A stretch of 64,000 nt of DNA from Pandoraea vervacti (GCF_000934605.2 NZ_CP010897.2:3100001-3164000); one strand, 5' to 3'. Counted from the stretch's first letter, positions 17,952-27,551 are shown. Notes: generated from the letters alone by a model not told the origin. Numbers and translations are program-made.

Positions 17952-20048
17952 TTAGCCGTTGAAACGCTTGCCGGTCTCGGCCAGTTCCACGAGGCGCGCC
18001 GCTGGCGCCCAATCCTCGCCGTGTTCGCCCGCTTCGAATTCCCGCACACGCGCGAGCACCTTGTCGAGTCCTACGGTGTCGGCGTAAAGCATTGGCCCGC
18101 CACGCCACAGCGGAAAGCCGTAACCGTTCAGGTACACCATATCGATATCGGACGCCCGTGCGGCCGTGCCATCCGCCAGCACCTTTGCCCCTTCGTTGAC
18201 CAAGGCATAAACGAGGCGATCGACGATCTCGTCCTGCGCGAAGGTCCGTGGCGTAATGCCATGGGCCTTGCGGTAGTCGTCGAGCATTTGCGCCACCTTG
18301 GCGGATTCGCGCGGCGTACGGTCCCCTTCGGCATAGTCATACCAGCCAGCGTGCGTCTTCTGTCCGTAACGGCCGGCCTCGCAAAGCACGTCGGCAATCT
18401 TCGGGTACGCGACGTCCGGATGTTCGGCGTGACGGCGCTTGCGAATGGCCCAACTGACATCGTTGCCCGACAGATCGCTCGTGCGAAACGGGCCCATGGC
18501 AAAACCGAAACGTTCGATCGCAGCATCGACTTGCGCGGGCGTCGCACCCTGCTCGATCATCCATTGGGATTGCTTGAAATACGGTTCGAGCATGCGATTG
18601 CCGATAAATCCGTCGCACACACGGGCGACCACGGCCAGCTTGCCAATGCGCTTGGCCAGTTTCATTACCGTTGCCAGCACGTCCTTGCCCGTGTGGGCGC
18701 CGCGCACGACTTCCAGCAGGCGCATGACATTCGCGGGACTGAAGAAATGCATGCCTATGACGTCCGCGGCGCGCGACGTGGTCTCGGCCAGCGTATCGAG
18801 ATTGAGCGTCGATGTATTCGACGCCAGAATCGCGCCCGCCTTGGCGACCTTGTCGAGTTCCTTGAAGACAACCTGTTTGACGGCCATGTCCTCGAAAACC
18901 GCTTCGACGATCAAATCGGCGTCGGCCACCGCCTGAAAATCGGTACTGCCCTGAATCCGGGCCAGTCGCTTTTGCGCCTCCTCGGCCGACAGCTTGCCTC
19001 GCGTTACCGCGCGGCCGTAGTTGCTGCGCACGGCCTCGATGCCGCGCGCCAGCGCCGCCTCTGTCGTGTCGACGATCGTGACGGGAATACCGGCGCTCGC
19101 GAACGTCATTGCGATGCCGCCCCCCATGGTGCCTGCGCCAATGACGGCCACGCGCTCGATATTGCGCAACGGGACATCGTCCGGTACGTCCGCGATCTTG
19201 GCGGCCGCACGCTCGCCGAGAAACGCATGGCGCAGCGCCTTCGACTCGGGCGAGCTGACCAACGCCACGAAGCACTCGCGCTCGAATTTCACCCCGTCGT
19301 CAAAGGGGCGTTGCAGCGCAGCCTCAACCGCCGCCACACACTTGTGCGGTGCGGGGAAGTGCGGCTGTTCGCGTTGCACCTTTTCCCGTGCTTGCGCTAT
19401 CGCGGCGCCGGCCGAACCGTCGGCATCGTCGATGGCAATGTCGCGCAGGCGCGGCAACGCCCCGCCCCGGTTCGCCACGTCGGTCGCAAAGCCGATGGCG
19501 CCGGCCAGCAGGTCAGCCTGATCTCCCTCGAACAGGGTCGAGAAAAGCGAGCCGACGAGCGCTTCGGATTTGACGACGCGCCCGGTCACGACCATATCGA
19601 GCGCCCGCGCAATGCCGACGGCTCGCGGCAGACGTTGCGTGCCGCCTGCGCCCGGCAACAAACCCAGCTTGACCTCGGGCAAGGCAATTTGCGCACCAGG
19701 CAGCGCAACGCGATAGTGGCAAGCGAGCGCGAGTTCCAGACCGCCCCCCATGGCCACCGCGTGCACCGCAGCAACGACAGGTTTGGTGCACGCGTCCAAC
19801 GCATTGATGACATCGACCAGCAATGGGCTTTGCGTTGCCTTCGGCGTGTTGAATTCGCGGATGTCGGCGCCGCCGGAGAACGCTTTGCCTGCCCCGATCA
19901 GCACGATGGCACGCACCTGAGCGTCCGCCTGGGCTTGGGTCAGGCCTTGCGCAATCCCGGCGCGCGTCGCATGTCCCAGACCGTTGACCGGGGGATTTTC
20001 CAGCGTGATGACGGCCACGCCGTCACAAACCTCATAAGCCGTGCTCAT
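17952..20048 (-). CDS. Bifunctional enoyl-CoA hydratase / 3-hydroxyacyl-CoA dehydrogenase (FadB/PFE-like)
   Basis: The 698-residue fusion carries out two steps of fatty-acid beta-oxidation. Residues about 1-190 are a crotonase domain with FSGGADIREF and AMGGGLELALACHYR (oxyanion hole) and LGLLPGAGGTQRLPR. Residues about 290-470 are the NAD-binding dehydrogenase domain (VAVIGAGTMGGGIA, EAVFEDMAVK, SNTSTL, HFFSPANVM). Residues about 480-690 are the two C-terminal helical dehydrogenase domains. The layout matches the peroxisomal-type multifunctional enzyme. The start at 20048 is chosen over 20102 because the upstream 18 residues look like translated spacer. The neighbouring LivFGMH transporter and CoA ligase suggest a role in catabolism of imported acids. 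Confidence 0.92.
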   Translation of the reverse strand: MSTAYEVCDGVAVITLENPPVNGLGHATRAGIAQGLTQAQADAQVRAIVLIGAGKAFSGGADIREFNTPKATQSPLLVDVINALDACTKPVVAAVHAVAMGGGLELALACHYRVALPGAQIALPEVKLGLLPGAGGTQRLPRAVGIARALDMVVTGRVVKSEALVGSLFSTLFEGDQADLLAGAIGFATDVANRGGALPRLRDIAIDDADGSAGAAIAQAREKVQREQPHFPAPHKCVAAVEAALQRPFDDGVKFERECFVALVSSPESKALRHAFLGERAAAKIADVPDDVPLRNIERVAVIGAGTMGGGIAMTFASAGIPVTIVDTTEAALARGIEAVRSNYGRAVTRGKLSAEEAQKRLARIQGSTDFQAVADADLIVEAVFEDMAVKQVVFKELDKVAKAGAILASNTSTLNLDTLAETTSRAADVIGMHFFSPANVMRLLEVVRGAHTGKDVLATVMKLAKRIGKLAVVARVCDGFIGNRMLEPYFKQSQWMIEQGATPAQVDAAIERFGFAMGPFRTSDLSGNDVSWAIRKRRHAEHPDVAYPKIADVLCEAGRYGQKTHAGWYDYAEGDRTPRESAKVAQMLDDYRKAHGITPRTFAQDEIVDRLVYALVNEGAKVLADGTAARASDIDMVYLNGYGFPLWRGGPMLYADTVGLDKVLARVREFEAGEHGEDWAPAARLVELAETGKRFNG

Positions 20049-20138
20049 CCTTGTCTCTTTCCTTATTGTTGGCGTCGTTGGGGGAGCGCCGCGAGCCCGC
20101 AAGCTGCGGCAAGACGATCGTTCGATTCTAGCGCAGCG

Positions 20139-20855
20139 CTACACCTCGAGCCATTCGCGACGGATCTCCGGCGAAGCCGCCAGCGTCTGCGGCGAGCCCT
20201 CGAACACCAGCGCGCCTCGCCCCATGACCACCACGCGCTGGGCGCAGCTCAGCGCCAGCGACAGCTTCTGTTCGATCAGCAGGATCGCCACACCGGCCGC
20301 GCGCAGATCCGTGAGGATCCGACCGATACGCGCCACCACTCGCGGCGCAAGCCCCTCGGTCGGCTCGTCGACGATCAGAAGGTCCGGGCCCGCCATCATC
20401 GCCCGGCACAGGCAAAGCAATTGCTGTTCGCCTCCTGATAGCAAAGCGGCCGGCGCGTCGCGACGCGGCGCCAGTTCTTCGAAACGCTCGAAGGCTTGTG
20501 CCAGCGTCATGGCCCGGCCAGCCCCCCTCGCGCGTGACACCGTCTTTCCCGTGCGTTGGCCGAGCTGAAGATTCTGAAGCACGGTCAGCGGTCCGAAAAC
20601 GTCTCGCGTCTCGGGTACGTAACCAACACCGAGCCGCGCAATCTGGTGAGGCGCCAGCGAGACCAATGACCGTTCACGCCATCGGATTTCGCCTTCACGA
20701 GGCAACTGACCCATGATCGCGCGTGCGAGCGTCGAGCGGCCTGCGCCATTGCGGCCTAGCACCGCCACGATTTCGCCCGGCGCGACCTGCATCGTTACCC
20801 CGTGCAACACACGGCTGCCGCCGTAACCTGCCCTGACATCGACGAGCTCAAGCAT
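20139..20855 (-). CDS. livF: Branched-chain amino acid-type ABC transporter ATPase LivF
   Basis: The 238-residue ATPase has LLSGGEQQLLCLCRAMM (signature), LLIVDEPTEGL (Walker B) and IEQK, the switch region typical of LivF. The Walker A motif reads GRNGAGRST: the usual lysine is arginine (codon CGC). This would normally weaken ATP hydrolysis, although I recall it in some LivF subfamilies. The start overlaps the livG stop by 8 bp, so the four liv genes form one operon. The cargo may be an amino acid or, given the acyl-CoA enzymes alongside, a carboxylic acid. Confidence 0.9.
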   Translation of the reverse strand: MLELVDVRAGYGGSRVLHGVTMQVAPGEIVAVLGRNGAGRSTLARAIMGQLPREGEIRWRERSLVSLAPHQIARLGVGYVPETRDVFGPLTVLQNLQLGQRTGKTVSRARGAGRAMTLAQAFERFEELAPRRDAPAALLSGGEQQLLCLCRAMMAGPDLLIVDEPTEGLAPRVVARIGRILTDLRAAGVAILLIEQKLSLALSCAQRVVVMGRGALVFEGSPQTLAASPEIRREWLEV

Positions 20856-21657
20856 GGCGCTCGTCTCCCAAGTTCGGACGATCGGCATACTCGCCCAGAT
20901 AGGCCATGCGCACGTCGGGGTGCGTGCGAATACGTTCCGGCGTGTCGCATGCAATCACCGCGCCACGCGCCAACACGGCGATGCGATCAGCCAGTGAGAA
21001 AACGACTTGCATGTCGTGCTCGATCATCAGCAACGCGCGTCCCCGGCTGAGTTCGGCAATCAATGCCACCATGCGGGCCGACTCTGACTGGCTCATACCG
21101 GCGGTGGGTTCGTCGAGCAACATGACATGGCCTGCCGACGCCGCGCACAGACCGATTTCCAGCACCCGTTGCTCGGCATAACTCAGCGCCCCCGCTGGCA
21201 CGTCACGACGGCCCTCCAGCCCCACGCGCGCCAGCCAGGCCTCGCTGTGACGCGTCACGCTTTCGATACCCCGCATACGTCGCCAGAAGGTGTAGCGGTG
21301 CCCGCTCGACCATAACCCCGCGCAGCGCAGGTGATCGATCACGCTCATCTGACCGAACAATTGAGACGTCTGGAAGCTTCGGGACAGGCCGAGTCGGCTG
21401 ATTACGTGCGGCGCGCGAGCAGTGACGTCGCACCCGCGCAGCAACACGCGGCCGCTGTCGGGCCGCGTTCGCCCGGTGATGACGTCAAACAATGTGCTCT
21501 TGCCCGCGCCATTCGGGCCGATGATGGCGAGCCGCTCTCCTTGCGCCAACGTGAGGTCGACGCCGCTCAGCACGCGCGTGGGCCCAAAAGACTTGCATAC
21601 GCCGCGCACGCTCAGGGCAAACGCGGAGGCATCGGCATGCATCGATACGCCGCTCAT
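20848..21657 (-). CDS. livG: Branched-chain amino acid-type ABC transporter ATPase LivG
   Basis: The 269-residue ATPase has a canonical Walker A (GPNGAGKSTL), LDEPTAGMS as Walker B, and EHDM as H-loop. Its signature is LSYAEQ, where the second glycine of the LSGGQ-like motif is alanine. In the LivF/LivG dimer this signature faces the LivF Walker A, which is also altered, so one of the two ATP sites appears degenerate. The GTG/ATG region at 21657 overlaps the livM stop by 4 bp. Confidence 0.92.
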   Translation of the reverse strand: MSGVSMHADASAFALSVRGVCKSFGPTRVLSGVDLTLAQGERLAIIGPNGAGKSTLFDVITGRTRPDSGRVLLRGCDVTARAPHVISRLGLSRSFQTSQLFGQMSVIDHLRCAGLWSSGHRYTFWRRMRGIESVTRHSEAWLARVGLEGRRDVPAGALSYAEQRVLEIGLCAASAGHVMLLDEPTAGMSQSESARMVALIAELSRGRALLMIEHDMQVVFSLADRIAVLARGAVIACDTPERIRTHPDVRMAYLGEYADRPNLGDERHA

Positions 21658-22931
21658 GGCCGCTCCTGCACCAGGCGGTTTGCGCCGCCGACAGCCCGGC
21701 GCAAACGACCTGCGGCGACCTTGACGATCACGACACCCACGCCCACGGCGAGCGCCGAGCTAGCCCAAATGGCCGCGCCGCCCTCGATTCCCCAACGGCC
21801 TGGCATCGACGCGCCGGCAACAGCAAGACGCACGCCATAGGTGGTCTCAACGATGACGATCAGTCCGCCGATGGCAAGCGCGAGCCCTCCGCATAGGACC
21901 GCGTACGGCCGCCAAAGCACGCCTACGACGCCGTCGCGCCACGCGCGCGCATGCATCGCCAGCAACCCGGCGATACCGCCCGGCATGAACACGACGACGC
22001 CGAGAAATCCAAGGCCGAGATAGAGTTGCCAGGCCCGTGTCGTGGTCGCGAGTACGACCGTTGCGAACACGCCGACCACAGCCCCCAGCATCGGCCCTGC
22101 GAAATAAGCCGAGCCCCCGAGCACGGTGAACACGAGGACCCCGCCCGATCGCTCGAGACTGAAAGTGTCTGCACTGACCAGTTCGAAATTCAACGCGCCC
22201 AGTGCGCCCGCCACGCCCGCAAACGCCGCCGCGACGATTTGCATGCGATAACGCACCGCTGCCGGGGACTGCCCCAGAAAGGCCACGCGCACGGCGTTAT
22301 CGCGCACGGCGCGGGCGAGAAAACCCAACGGCGTGCGTGTGAGGCCGAACATCAACGCCGTGCAGACAAACAGCCACACCGCCACCAGGCCGTAGACCTG
22401 GCCCTGCGTGGCAAACGTCACGCCCAGCCACGGTGCGCCCAACGTGCGGTCCGTCGGAATCCCGCGCTCGCCACCGAACCATTCGGGCAGCATCGCGGCC
22501 ATGACCCAGACCAGTTCGGCAACGCCAAGCGTGATCATCGCGAATGTCATGCCCGAACGGCGCGTGGTTACGTAGCCCAGTGTCGCTCCCGCTGCGCCAC
22601 CGGCAAGCGCGCCCGCGATCGGCACAAGCGCCATCGACACCGGCAGGGCGTGCGCGCCGATCCGGTTCATGCACCACACGCCCGCGAATGCGCCGATACC
22701 CGCGTATGTCGCATGGCAAAAGCTCAGCAGCCCGGTCGAGCCGAGCAGCAAATTAAAGGAGAGCGCGAGAATGGCGGCCGTGCCCATCTGCGTCATGAGC
22801 GTGAGCGAAGCGTCGGAGGGAAAGCACCAGGGCAACAGGACCAGCACGGCAGCGAAAGCCGCCCACACGGCGACACGGCGGCGCCAGGACGACGCCTCGG
22901 ACAAGGGGACACCCGTAACCGCCTGGTCCAT
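21654..22931 (-). CDS. livM: Branched-chain amino acid-type ABC permease LivM
   Basis: The 425-residue permease has about ten hydrophobic segments and the LivM-type motifs LALSFNLLLGSTGLLSFCHA and GYVTTRRSGMTFAMITLG. The length is greater than the usual 320-350 because of extra hydrophobic C-terminal segments (about residues 330-425), which look like additional membrane spans or an appended region. The start at 22931 shares one base with the livH stop. Upstream in-frame codons are arginine-rich translated livH antiframe and are not real protein. Confidence 0.9.
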   Translation of the reverse strand: MDQAVTGVPLSEASSWRRRVAVWAAFAAVLVLLPWCFPSDASLTLMTQMGTAAILALSFNLLLGSTGLLSFCHATYAGIGAFAGVWCMNRIGAHALPVSMALVPIAGALAGGAAGATLGYVTTRRSGMTFAMITLGVAELVWVMAAMLPEWFGGERGIPTDRTLGAPWLGVTFATQGQVYGLVAVWLFVCTALMFGLTRTPLGFLARAVRDNAVRVAFLGQSPAAVRYRMQIVAAAFAGVAGALGALNFELVSADTFSLERSGGVLVFTVLGGSAYFAGPMLGAVVGVFATVVLATTTRAWQLYLGLGFLGVVVFMPGGIAGLLAMHARAWRDGVVGVLWRPYAVLCGGLALAIGGLIVIVETTYGVRLAVAGASMPGRWGIEGGAAIWASSALAVGVGVVIVKVAAGRLRRAVGGANRLVQERP

Positions 22932-23905
22932 CACCCCTCCCTCACGCCGAAGAGTCCACGCGGACGCCACAGCAACACCGCGACCATCAGCAAATACGGC
23001 ACCGCCGGCGCCAGTTGCGCAACGCTCAAATGCAGCACCGGGGCAATCGCCCGGAGGATCACGCCCGTGACGCCAGCAAGCTCCCCGGCCGCTGGCGGCC
23101 ACCATTGCCCCAACGTGGCATCGCTCGTCACGGCCCAGGTTTGCAGCACGCCGATAAGCAGCGAGGCGGCAAACGCCCCGCCAAGCGACCCGAGGCCGCC
23201 GACGACAACGACGACGAACACCACGCTGCCGACCGTCGCCGCCATGCCGGGCTCGGTCACCAGCACGTTGCCGCCCGCGGCGCCTGCCAGCGCCGCCAGC
23301 GCGGCGCCGCACGCGAACACGCCCGTGTAGAGCAAGGGGACGTCGTAACCGAGCGCCTGTGTCATCGCCGGCTGCGACAGCGCCGCCTGCAAGATCAATC
23401 CGACCCGTGTGGCCCGAAAGGCAATCCACACGAGCAGCGCGATTACGCATGCCAGTCCCATCAGGAACAAGCGGTAAGCGGGCACGGCAATTCCCGCCAC
23501 AGGCACGAGAACCCCTTCGAGCGCAGCAGGTACGGCGTAGTCGACCGGACCGCGTCCCCAGGCGAGTTGCACCAGTTCCGCCACAACGTATGCCAGCCCG
23601 AACGTTGCCAGCAATTCAGCCAGTGCACCGCGCGCTCGCAAGCGCCGCAGCACCGCACGCTCGAACACCGCGCCGGCGACGCCGACGATCAACGGCGCAA
23701 GGATCAAAGCCGACCAGAATCCGAGCATCGACGCCAGCGCGTAAGCGAAATACGCCCCCAGCATGTAAAAGCTGGCGTGGGCGAAATTCAGCACGCCGAG
23801 CATGCTGAAGATCAGCGTAAGTCCGCTTGACAGCATGAACAGCAGCAAGCCATAGCTCACACCGTTCACGAGAACGAGGCCGGTGGTGGCGCTCAGCAGT
23901 TGCAC
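22931..23905 (-). CDS. livH: Branched-chain amino acid-type ABC permease LivH
   Basis: The 324-residue permease has LivH markers: GVSYGLLLFMLSSGLTLIFS, GVLNFAHASFYMLGAY near residue 37 and a late VVVVVGGLGSLGGAFAASLL. About eight membrane segments are visible. The start is GTG at 23905, five bases after AAGGAG. No LivJ/LivK binding protein gene is present on either side, so the binding protein must be encoded elsewhere. It is the first gene of the livHMGF set. Confidence 0.92.
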   Translation of the reverse strand: MQLLSATTGLVLVNGVSYGLLLFMLSSGLTLIFSMLGVLNFAHASFYMLGAYFAYALASMLGFWSALILAPLIVGVAGAVFERAVLRRLRARGALAELLATFGLAYVVAELVQLAWGRGPVDYAVPAALEGVLVPVAGIAVPAYRLFLMGLACVIALLVWIAFRATRVGLILQAALSQPAMTQALGYDVPLLYTGVFACGAALAALAGAAGGNVLVTEPGMAATVGSVVFVVVVVGGLGSLGGAFAASLLIGVLQTWAVTSDATLGQWWPPAAGELAGVTGVILRAIAPVLHLSVAQLAPAVPYLLMVAVLLWRPRGLFGVREG

Positions 23906-23919
23906 TACATCTCCTTTGG

Positions 23920-23949
23920 GGAAGCGTTAGGAAGCGTTAAGACGCGTTA
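23920..23949. repeat. Three 10-bp tandem units upstream of livH
   Basis: GGAAGCGTTA occurs twice exactly and is followed by AGACGCGTTA. The tract ends 15 bp before the livH start codon, in the leader of the operon. Confidence 0.6.
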
Positions 23950-24166
23950 GGAAACTTCGGGAAGATCCGGCAAGCCAATGAAAGACGCGGCGCAAGCGCC
24001 GCATCCGGAGAAAATTCAGGCTGACATTATAGAGCGGCCGGCGCGCCCGACTCGCTTGAGATGCCCCGAAAAACGGCGCCAATGCTGGATTTCGGACGGC
24101 ATCCCCGATGCGTATCGGATCATTCCGATCCGTGATCCCGCGCATGCCGGTATGACGACAGTCGTC

Positions 24167-25795
24167 TCACGACGCCGCTTCGTAATCGCGGAATTTCTCG
24201 CGCAATTTGAGCTTGAGCATTTTGCCGGTCGCCGTGTGGGGAATTTCGTCGACGAACACCACGTCGTCGGGGATCCACCATTTCACGACACGCCCCTGAT
24301 AGAACGCCAGCACGTCCTCCCGTGTCAGCGTGGACCCGGGTTTGCGCACGACGACCAGCAGCGGCCGCTCCTCCCATTTCGGGTGACGAATGGCGATGCA
24401 GGCCGCCTCATGGATGTCGGGATGCGCCATGGCGACGTTCTCGACGTCGATGGAACTGATCCACTCCCCACCGGACTTGATCACGTCCTTGCTGCGATCC
24501 GTGATCTGCACATAGCCTTCCGGATCGATGGTCGCCACGTCTCCGGTCGGGAACCAGCCATCGACCAGCGGTGAAGTATCGGAGCGGAAATAGCGTTCCA
24601 GCACCCACGGTCCGCGCGCGTAAAGGTCACCGAACGCCTTGCCGTCCCACGGCAACGCTTCGCCGTCCGGCCCCACGATTTTGAGGTCGACGCCATAGAT
24701 GGCCGTCCCCTGCTTCTCGAGGATGCGCTGCTGCTCGGCTTCCGGCAAGTCGCGATGGTGCTTGCGCAAATGGCACAACGTGCCGAGCGGCGACATTTCG
24801 CTCATGCCCCACGCGTGAATGACGCGCACGCCGTAGTCCTTCTCGAACGATTGCAGCATGGCAGGCGGACAAGCCGAACCGCCGATCACCGTACGCTCGA
24901 GCGTGGAAAACCGCGCGCCGATCGATTTCACATAGGTGAGCAGCCCGAGCCAAACCGTCGGCACGCCTGCCGAGAACGTCACACCTTCGGCTTCGAAAAG
25001 TTCGTACAGCGACTTGCCGTCGAGATCCTTGCCGGGGAATACAAGCTTCGCACCGGTCAGCGCGCTGGAATACGGCAGCCCCCACGCATTCACATGGAAC
25101 ATCGGCACGACGGGCAGCACGGCGTCGCGCGCAGACATGTTCATGGCGTCCGGCAGCGACGCGCCAAACGCGTGCAGGACCGTCGAGCGGTGGCTGTAGA
25201 GCACGCCCTTCGGATTGCCCGTGGTCCCGGACGTGTAGCAAAGGCCGGACGCGCGGTTCTCGTCCATCGAAGGCCAATCGAACTTACCGTCTTCGGCGGC
25301 GATGAGATCCTCGTAGCAAAGCAACGACAAATCCGTGACCGGCAGGTGCTCGCGATCGGTCATCGCAATCCAGCCCTGCACGTCCGGGCACTGTTTGGCG
25401 ACGGTCTCGACCAGCGGCATGAAGTTGACGTCGAAGGCGACGTAGCGGTCCTGCGCGTGATTGATGATGTAGGCGATCTGCTCGGGAAACAGGCGGGGAT
25501 TGACGGTGTGAACCACGCTGCCCATGCCCGAGACCGCGTAATACAGTTCGAGGTGACGGTAGCCGTTCCACGCAAGCGTGCCCACGCGCTCGCCATCGCC
25601 CACCCCCAGGCGGCGCAACGCCTGCGCCAGTTGACGCGATCGCTGCTCGGCATCGCGCCAGGTATAGCGGTGGATGTCGCCCTCAACGCGACGAGAGACG
25701 ATCTCGGTATCGCCATGGTGACGTGCGGCATGCGTGAGCAGCGAGGAAATCAGCAGCGGCGCGGCCATCATCTGGCCGAGGAGCGGTGTTGCCAT
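24167..25795 (-). CDS. Fatty-acyl-CoA / 3-methylthiopropionyl-CoA-type ligase
   Basis: This 542-residue ANL-family enzyme activates a carboxylic acid with ATP and CoA. It has YTSGTTGNPKGVLYSH (AMP-binding P-loop) near residue 180, HAWGMSEMSPLG near residue 325, GWFPTGDVATIDPEGYVQITDRSKDVIKSGGEWIS near residues 415-450 and the C-terminal catalytic lysine in TATGKMLKLKLR. The sequence style fits the family annotated in Burkholderiales as medium/long-chain acyl-CoA ligase or DmdB-like. Substrate is not resolved. The start at 25795 follows GGAG by nine bases. It is divergent from selO. Confidence 0.88.
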   Translation of the reverse strand: MATPLLGQMMAAPLLISSLLTHAARHHGDTEIVSRRVEGDIHRYTWRDAEQRSRQLAQALRRLGVGDGERVGTLAWNGYRHLELYYAVSGMGSVVHTVNPRLFPEQIAYIINHAQDRYVAFDVNFMPLVETVAKQCPDVQGWIAMTDREHLPVTDLSLLCYEDLIAAEDGKFDWPSMDENRASGLCYTSGTTGNPKGVLYSHRSTVLHAFGASLPDAMNMSARDAVLPVVPMFHVNAWGLPYSSALTGAKLVFPGKDLDGKSLYELFEAEGVTFSAGVPTVWLGLLTYVKSIGARFSTLERTVIGGSACPPAMLQSFEKDYGVRVIHAWGMSEMSPLGTLCHLRKHHRDLPEAEQQRILEKQGTAIYGVDLKIVGPDGEALPWDGKAFGDLYARGPWVLERYFRSDTSPLVDGWFPTGDVATIDPEGYVQITDRSKDVIKSGGEWISSIDVENVAMAHPDIHEAACIAIRHPKWEERPLLVVVRKPGSTLTREDVLAFYQGRVVKWWIPDDVVFVDEIPHTATGKMLKLKLREKFRDYEAAS

Positions 25796-25817
25796 ACGTC
25801 GAATCTCCAGAAAAGTC

Positions 25818-25853
25818 GGAATAACCGGAATTACGGGGATTACGGGATACGTT
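25818..25853. repeat. Degenerate 9-bp tandem repeat in ligase/selO intergenic region
   Basis: Four successive 9-mers, GGAATAACC, GGAATTACG, GGGATTACG and GGATACGTT, lie just upstream of the ligase start, in its leader. Confidence 0.55.
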
Positions 25854-25999
25854 GAGCGATTCTTGACGCGCCGGCGCGCCGGGTCAACGCCCATCGCTTG
25901 TGCGGCGCAACACGAATCATGACCGCCAGTGTACGCAAGCTCACAGCGCCCGACGGACACCTCAAGTAGAATGTTTGTTCACCATCAGGAACGTCCCCA

Positions 26000-27529
26000 A
26001 TGCCGGCCACCGACCGCCCCGCCTCAGTTCCCGCCGCCGTCTCTGAATCCCTGAAGCCGTTCGGACCGCTACGCCTGACGAACCGCTTTGCAACGCTCGG
26101 CACCGACTTCTTTACCCGCCTGAGCGCGCAACCGCTGCCCGCACCGTACCTCGTCGGTTTCTCGGCCGACGCCGCTCGGCTGCTCGGCTGGTCTGCGCAG
26201 GCCGCACGCGATCCGGAATTCCTCGCGACTTTCGCGGGCAATGCCCCGCTGGCAGGCGGAGATCCGCTTGCCAGCGTCTATTCCGGACACCAGTTCGGCG
26301 TGTGGGCGGGGCAATTGGGCGACGGTCGCGCGCTGCTCCTGGGCGAGGCCGACGGCCCCGGCGGACGTTGGGAGATCCAGCTCAAGGGCGCAGGACTCAC
26401 CCCTTACTCCCGGATGGGCGACGGCCGCGCCGTGCTGCGCTCCTCCATCCGCGAATTCCTCGGCTCCGAAGCCATGTTCCATCTGGGCGTGCCGACGACG
26501 CGGGCGCTGTGCGTCATCGGCTCGGACGCCCCGGTGCGCCGCGAAACCATCGAGACGGCCGCCGTCGTCACGCGCCTGTCGCCGAGTTTCATCCGCTTCG
26601 GGCACTTCGAGCACTTCTGGGCCGGCGACAATTACGACGCACTGCGCCAGCTTGCCGACTTCACCATCGATCATCACTATCCGCATTGCCGCGATGAGGC
26701 CAATCCGTATCTCGCGCTGCTGAGCGCCGTGTGCGACGCGACGGCGGAACTGGTCGCGCACTGGCAGGCCGTAGGCTTCTGTCACGGAGTGATGAACACC
26801 GACAACATGTCGATTCTCGGTTTGACGATCGATTACGGCCCCTTCGGCTTTCTCGACGGCTTCAACGCACATCACATCTGCAACCACTCCGACACGCAGG
26901 GCCGTTACGCTTATCAGGCACAACCGAACGTCGCTTACTGGAATCTGTTCTGCCTGGCGCAGTCGCTGTTGCCGCTGTTTGGCGAGGGCGAAGCGGCCAT
27001 CGAACAGGCTCAGTCGGTATTGCCGGTATTCAAGACGCGTTTTGCCGAGGAAATCGACCTGCGCATGCGCGCCAAGCTTGGCCTGCGCGAATCGCATGCC
27101 GACGACGAGACGCTCATCAACCGTCTGTTCAGGCTCATGCATGAGGGTCGTGTCGACTTCACGCACCTGTTCCGCACGCTCGCCACGCTCAAGATGGATG
27201 ACCCGCAGGCCGATGCACCGCTGCGCGACATGTTCATCGACCGGCCGGGCTTCGACGCGTGGGCTGTCGACTACCGCGCCCGCCTGCGTTACGAGGCGAG
27301 CACCGATGCGAAGCGCGCCATTGCAATGCGGCTCGTCAACCCCAAATACATCCTGCGCAACCATCTGGCGGAAGTTGCCATCCGGCGAGCCAACGAGAAA
27401 GACTTCTCCGAAGTCGAGACGCTGCTCAAAGTGCTCTCGCACCCGTACGACGAACAACCCGAATTCGAGCGCTACGCCGAGTTGCCGCCCGATTGGGCCG
27501 GACAGCTCGAAGTCAGCTGCTCTTCTTGA
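26000..27529 (+). CDS. selO: Protein adenylyltransferase SelO (YdiU)
   Basis: The 509-residue pseudokinase-fold enzyme transfers AMP to Ser/Thr/Tyr of target proteins in the oxidative stress response. Diagnostic motifs are VYSGHQFGVWAGQLGDGRA near residue 93, KGAGLTPYSRMGDGRAVLRS near residue 128 and NTDNMSILGLTIDYGPFGF near residue 267, which carries the catalytic and metal-binding Asn/Asp. The C terminus ends SCSS, the bacterial equivalent of the eukaryotic selenocysteine position. msrB follows after 22 bp on the same strand. The two are likely co-transcribed redox genes. Confidence 0.93.
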   Translation: MPATDRPASVPAAVSESLKPFGPLRLTNRFATLGTDFFTRLSAQPLPAPYLVGFSADAARLLGWSAQAARDPEFLATFAGNAPLAGGDPLASVYSGHQFGVWAGQLGDGRALLLGEADGPGGRWEIQLKGAGLTPYSRMGDGRAVLRSSIREFLGSEAMFHLGVPTTRALCVIGSDAPVRRETIETAAVVTRLSPSFIRFGHFEHFWAGDNYDALRQLADFTIDHHYPHCRDEANPYLALLSAVCDATAELVAHWQAVGFCHGVMNTDNMSILGLTIDYGPFGFLDGFNAHHICNHSDTQGRYAYQAQPNVAYWNLFCLAQSLLPLFGEGEAAIEQAQSVLPVFKTRFAEEIDLRMRAKLGLRESHADDETLINRLFRLMHEGRVDFTHLFRTLATLKMDDPQADAPLRDMFIDRPGFDAWAVDYRARLRYEASTDAKRAIAMRLVNPKYILRNHLAEVAIRRANEKDFSEVETLLKVLSHPYDEQPEFERYAELPPDWAGQLEVSCSS

Positions 27530-27551
27530 TTCTGGATATCAGGAGATTTTC

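Noticed and set aside
17922..20438. An 838-codon + strand open frame opposite the FadB-like gene
   Set aside because: It is antisense to a clear two-domain enzyme and runs into livF; no supporting motifs or ribosome site.
22932..23450. N-terminal extension of LivM to 598 residues
   Set aside because: The extra 173 residues are an out-of-frame, Arg/Gly-rich reading of livH; the ATG at 22931 fits the family.
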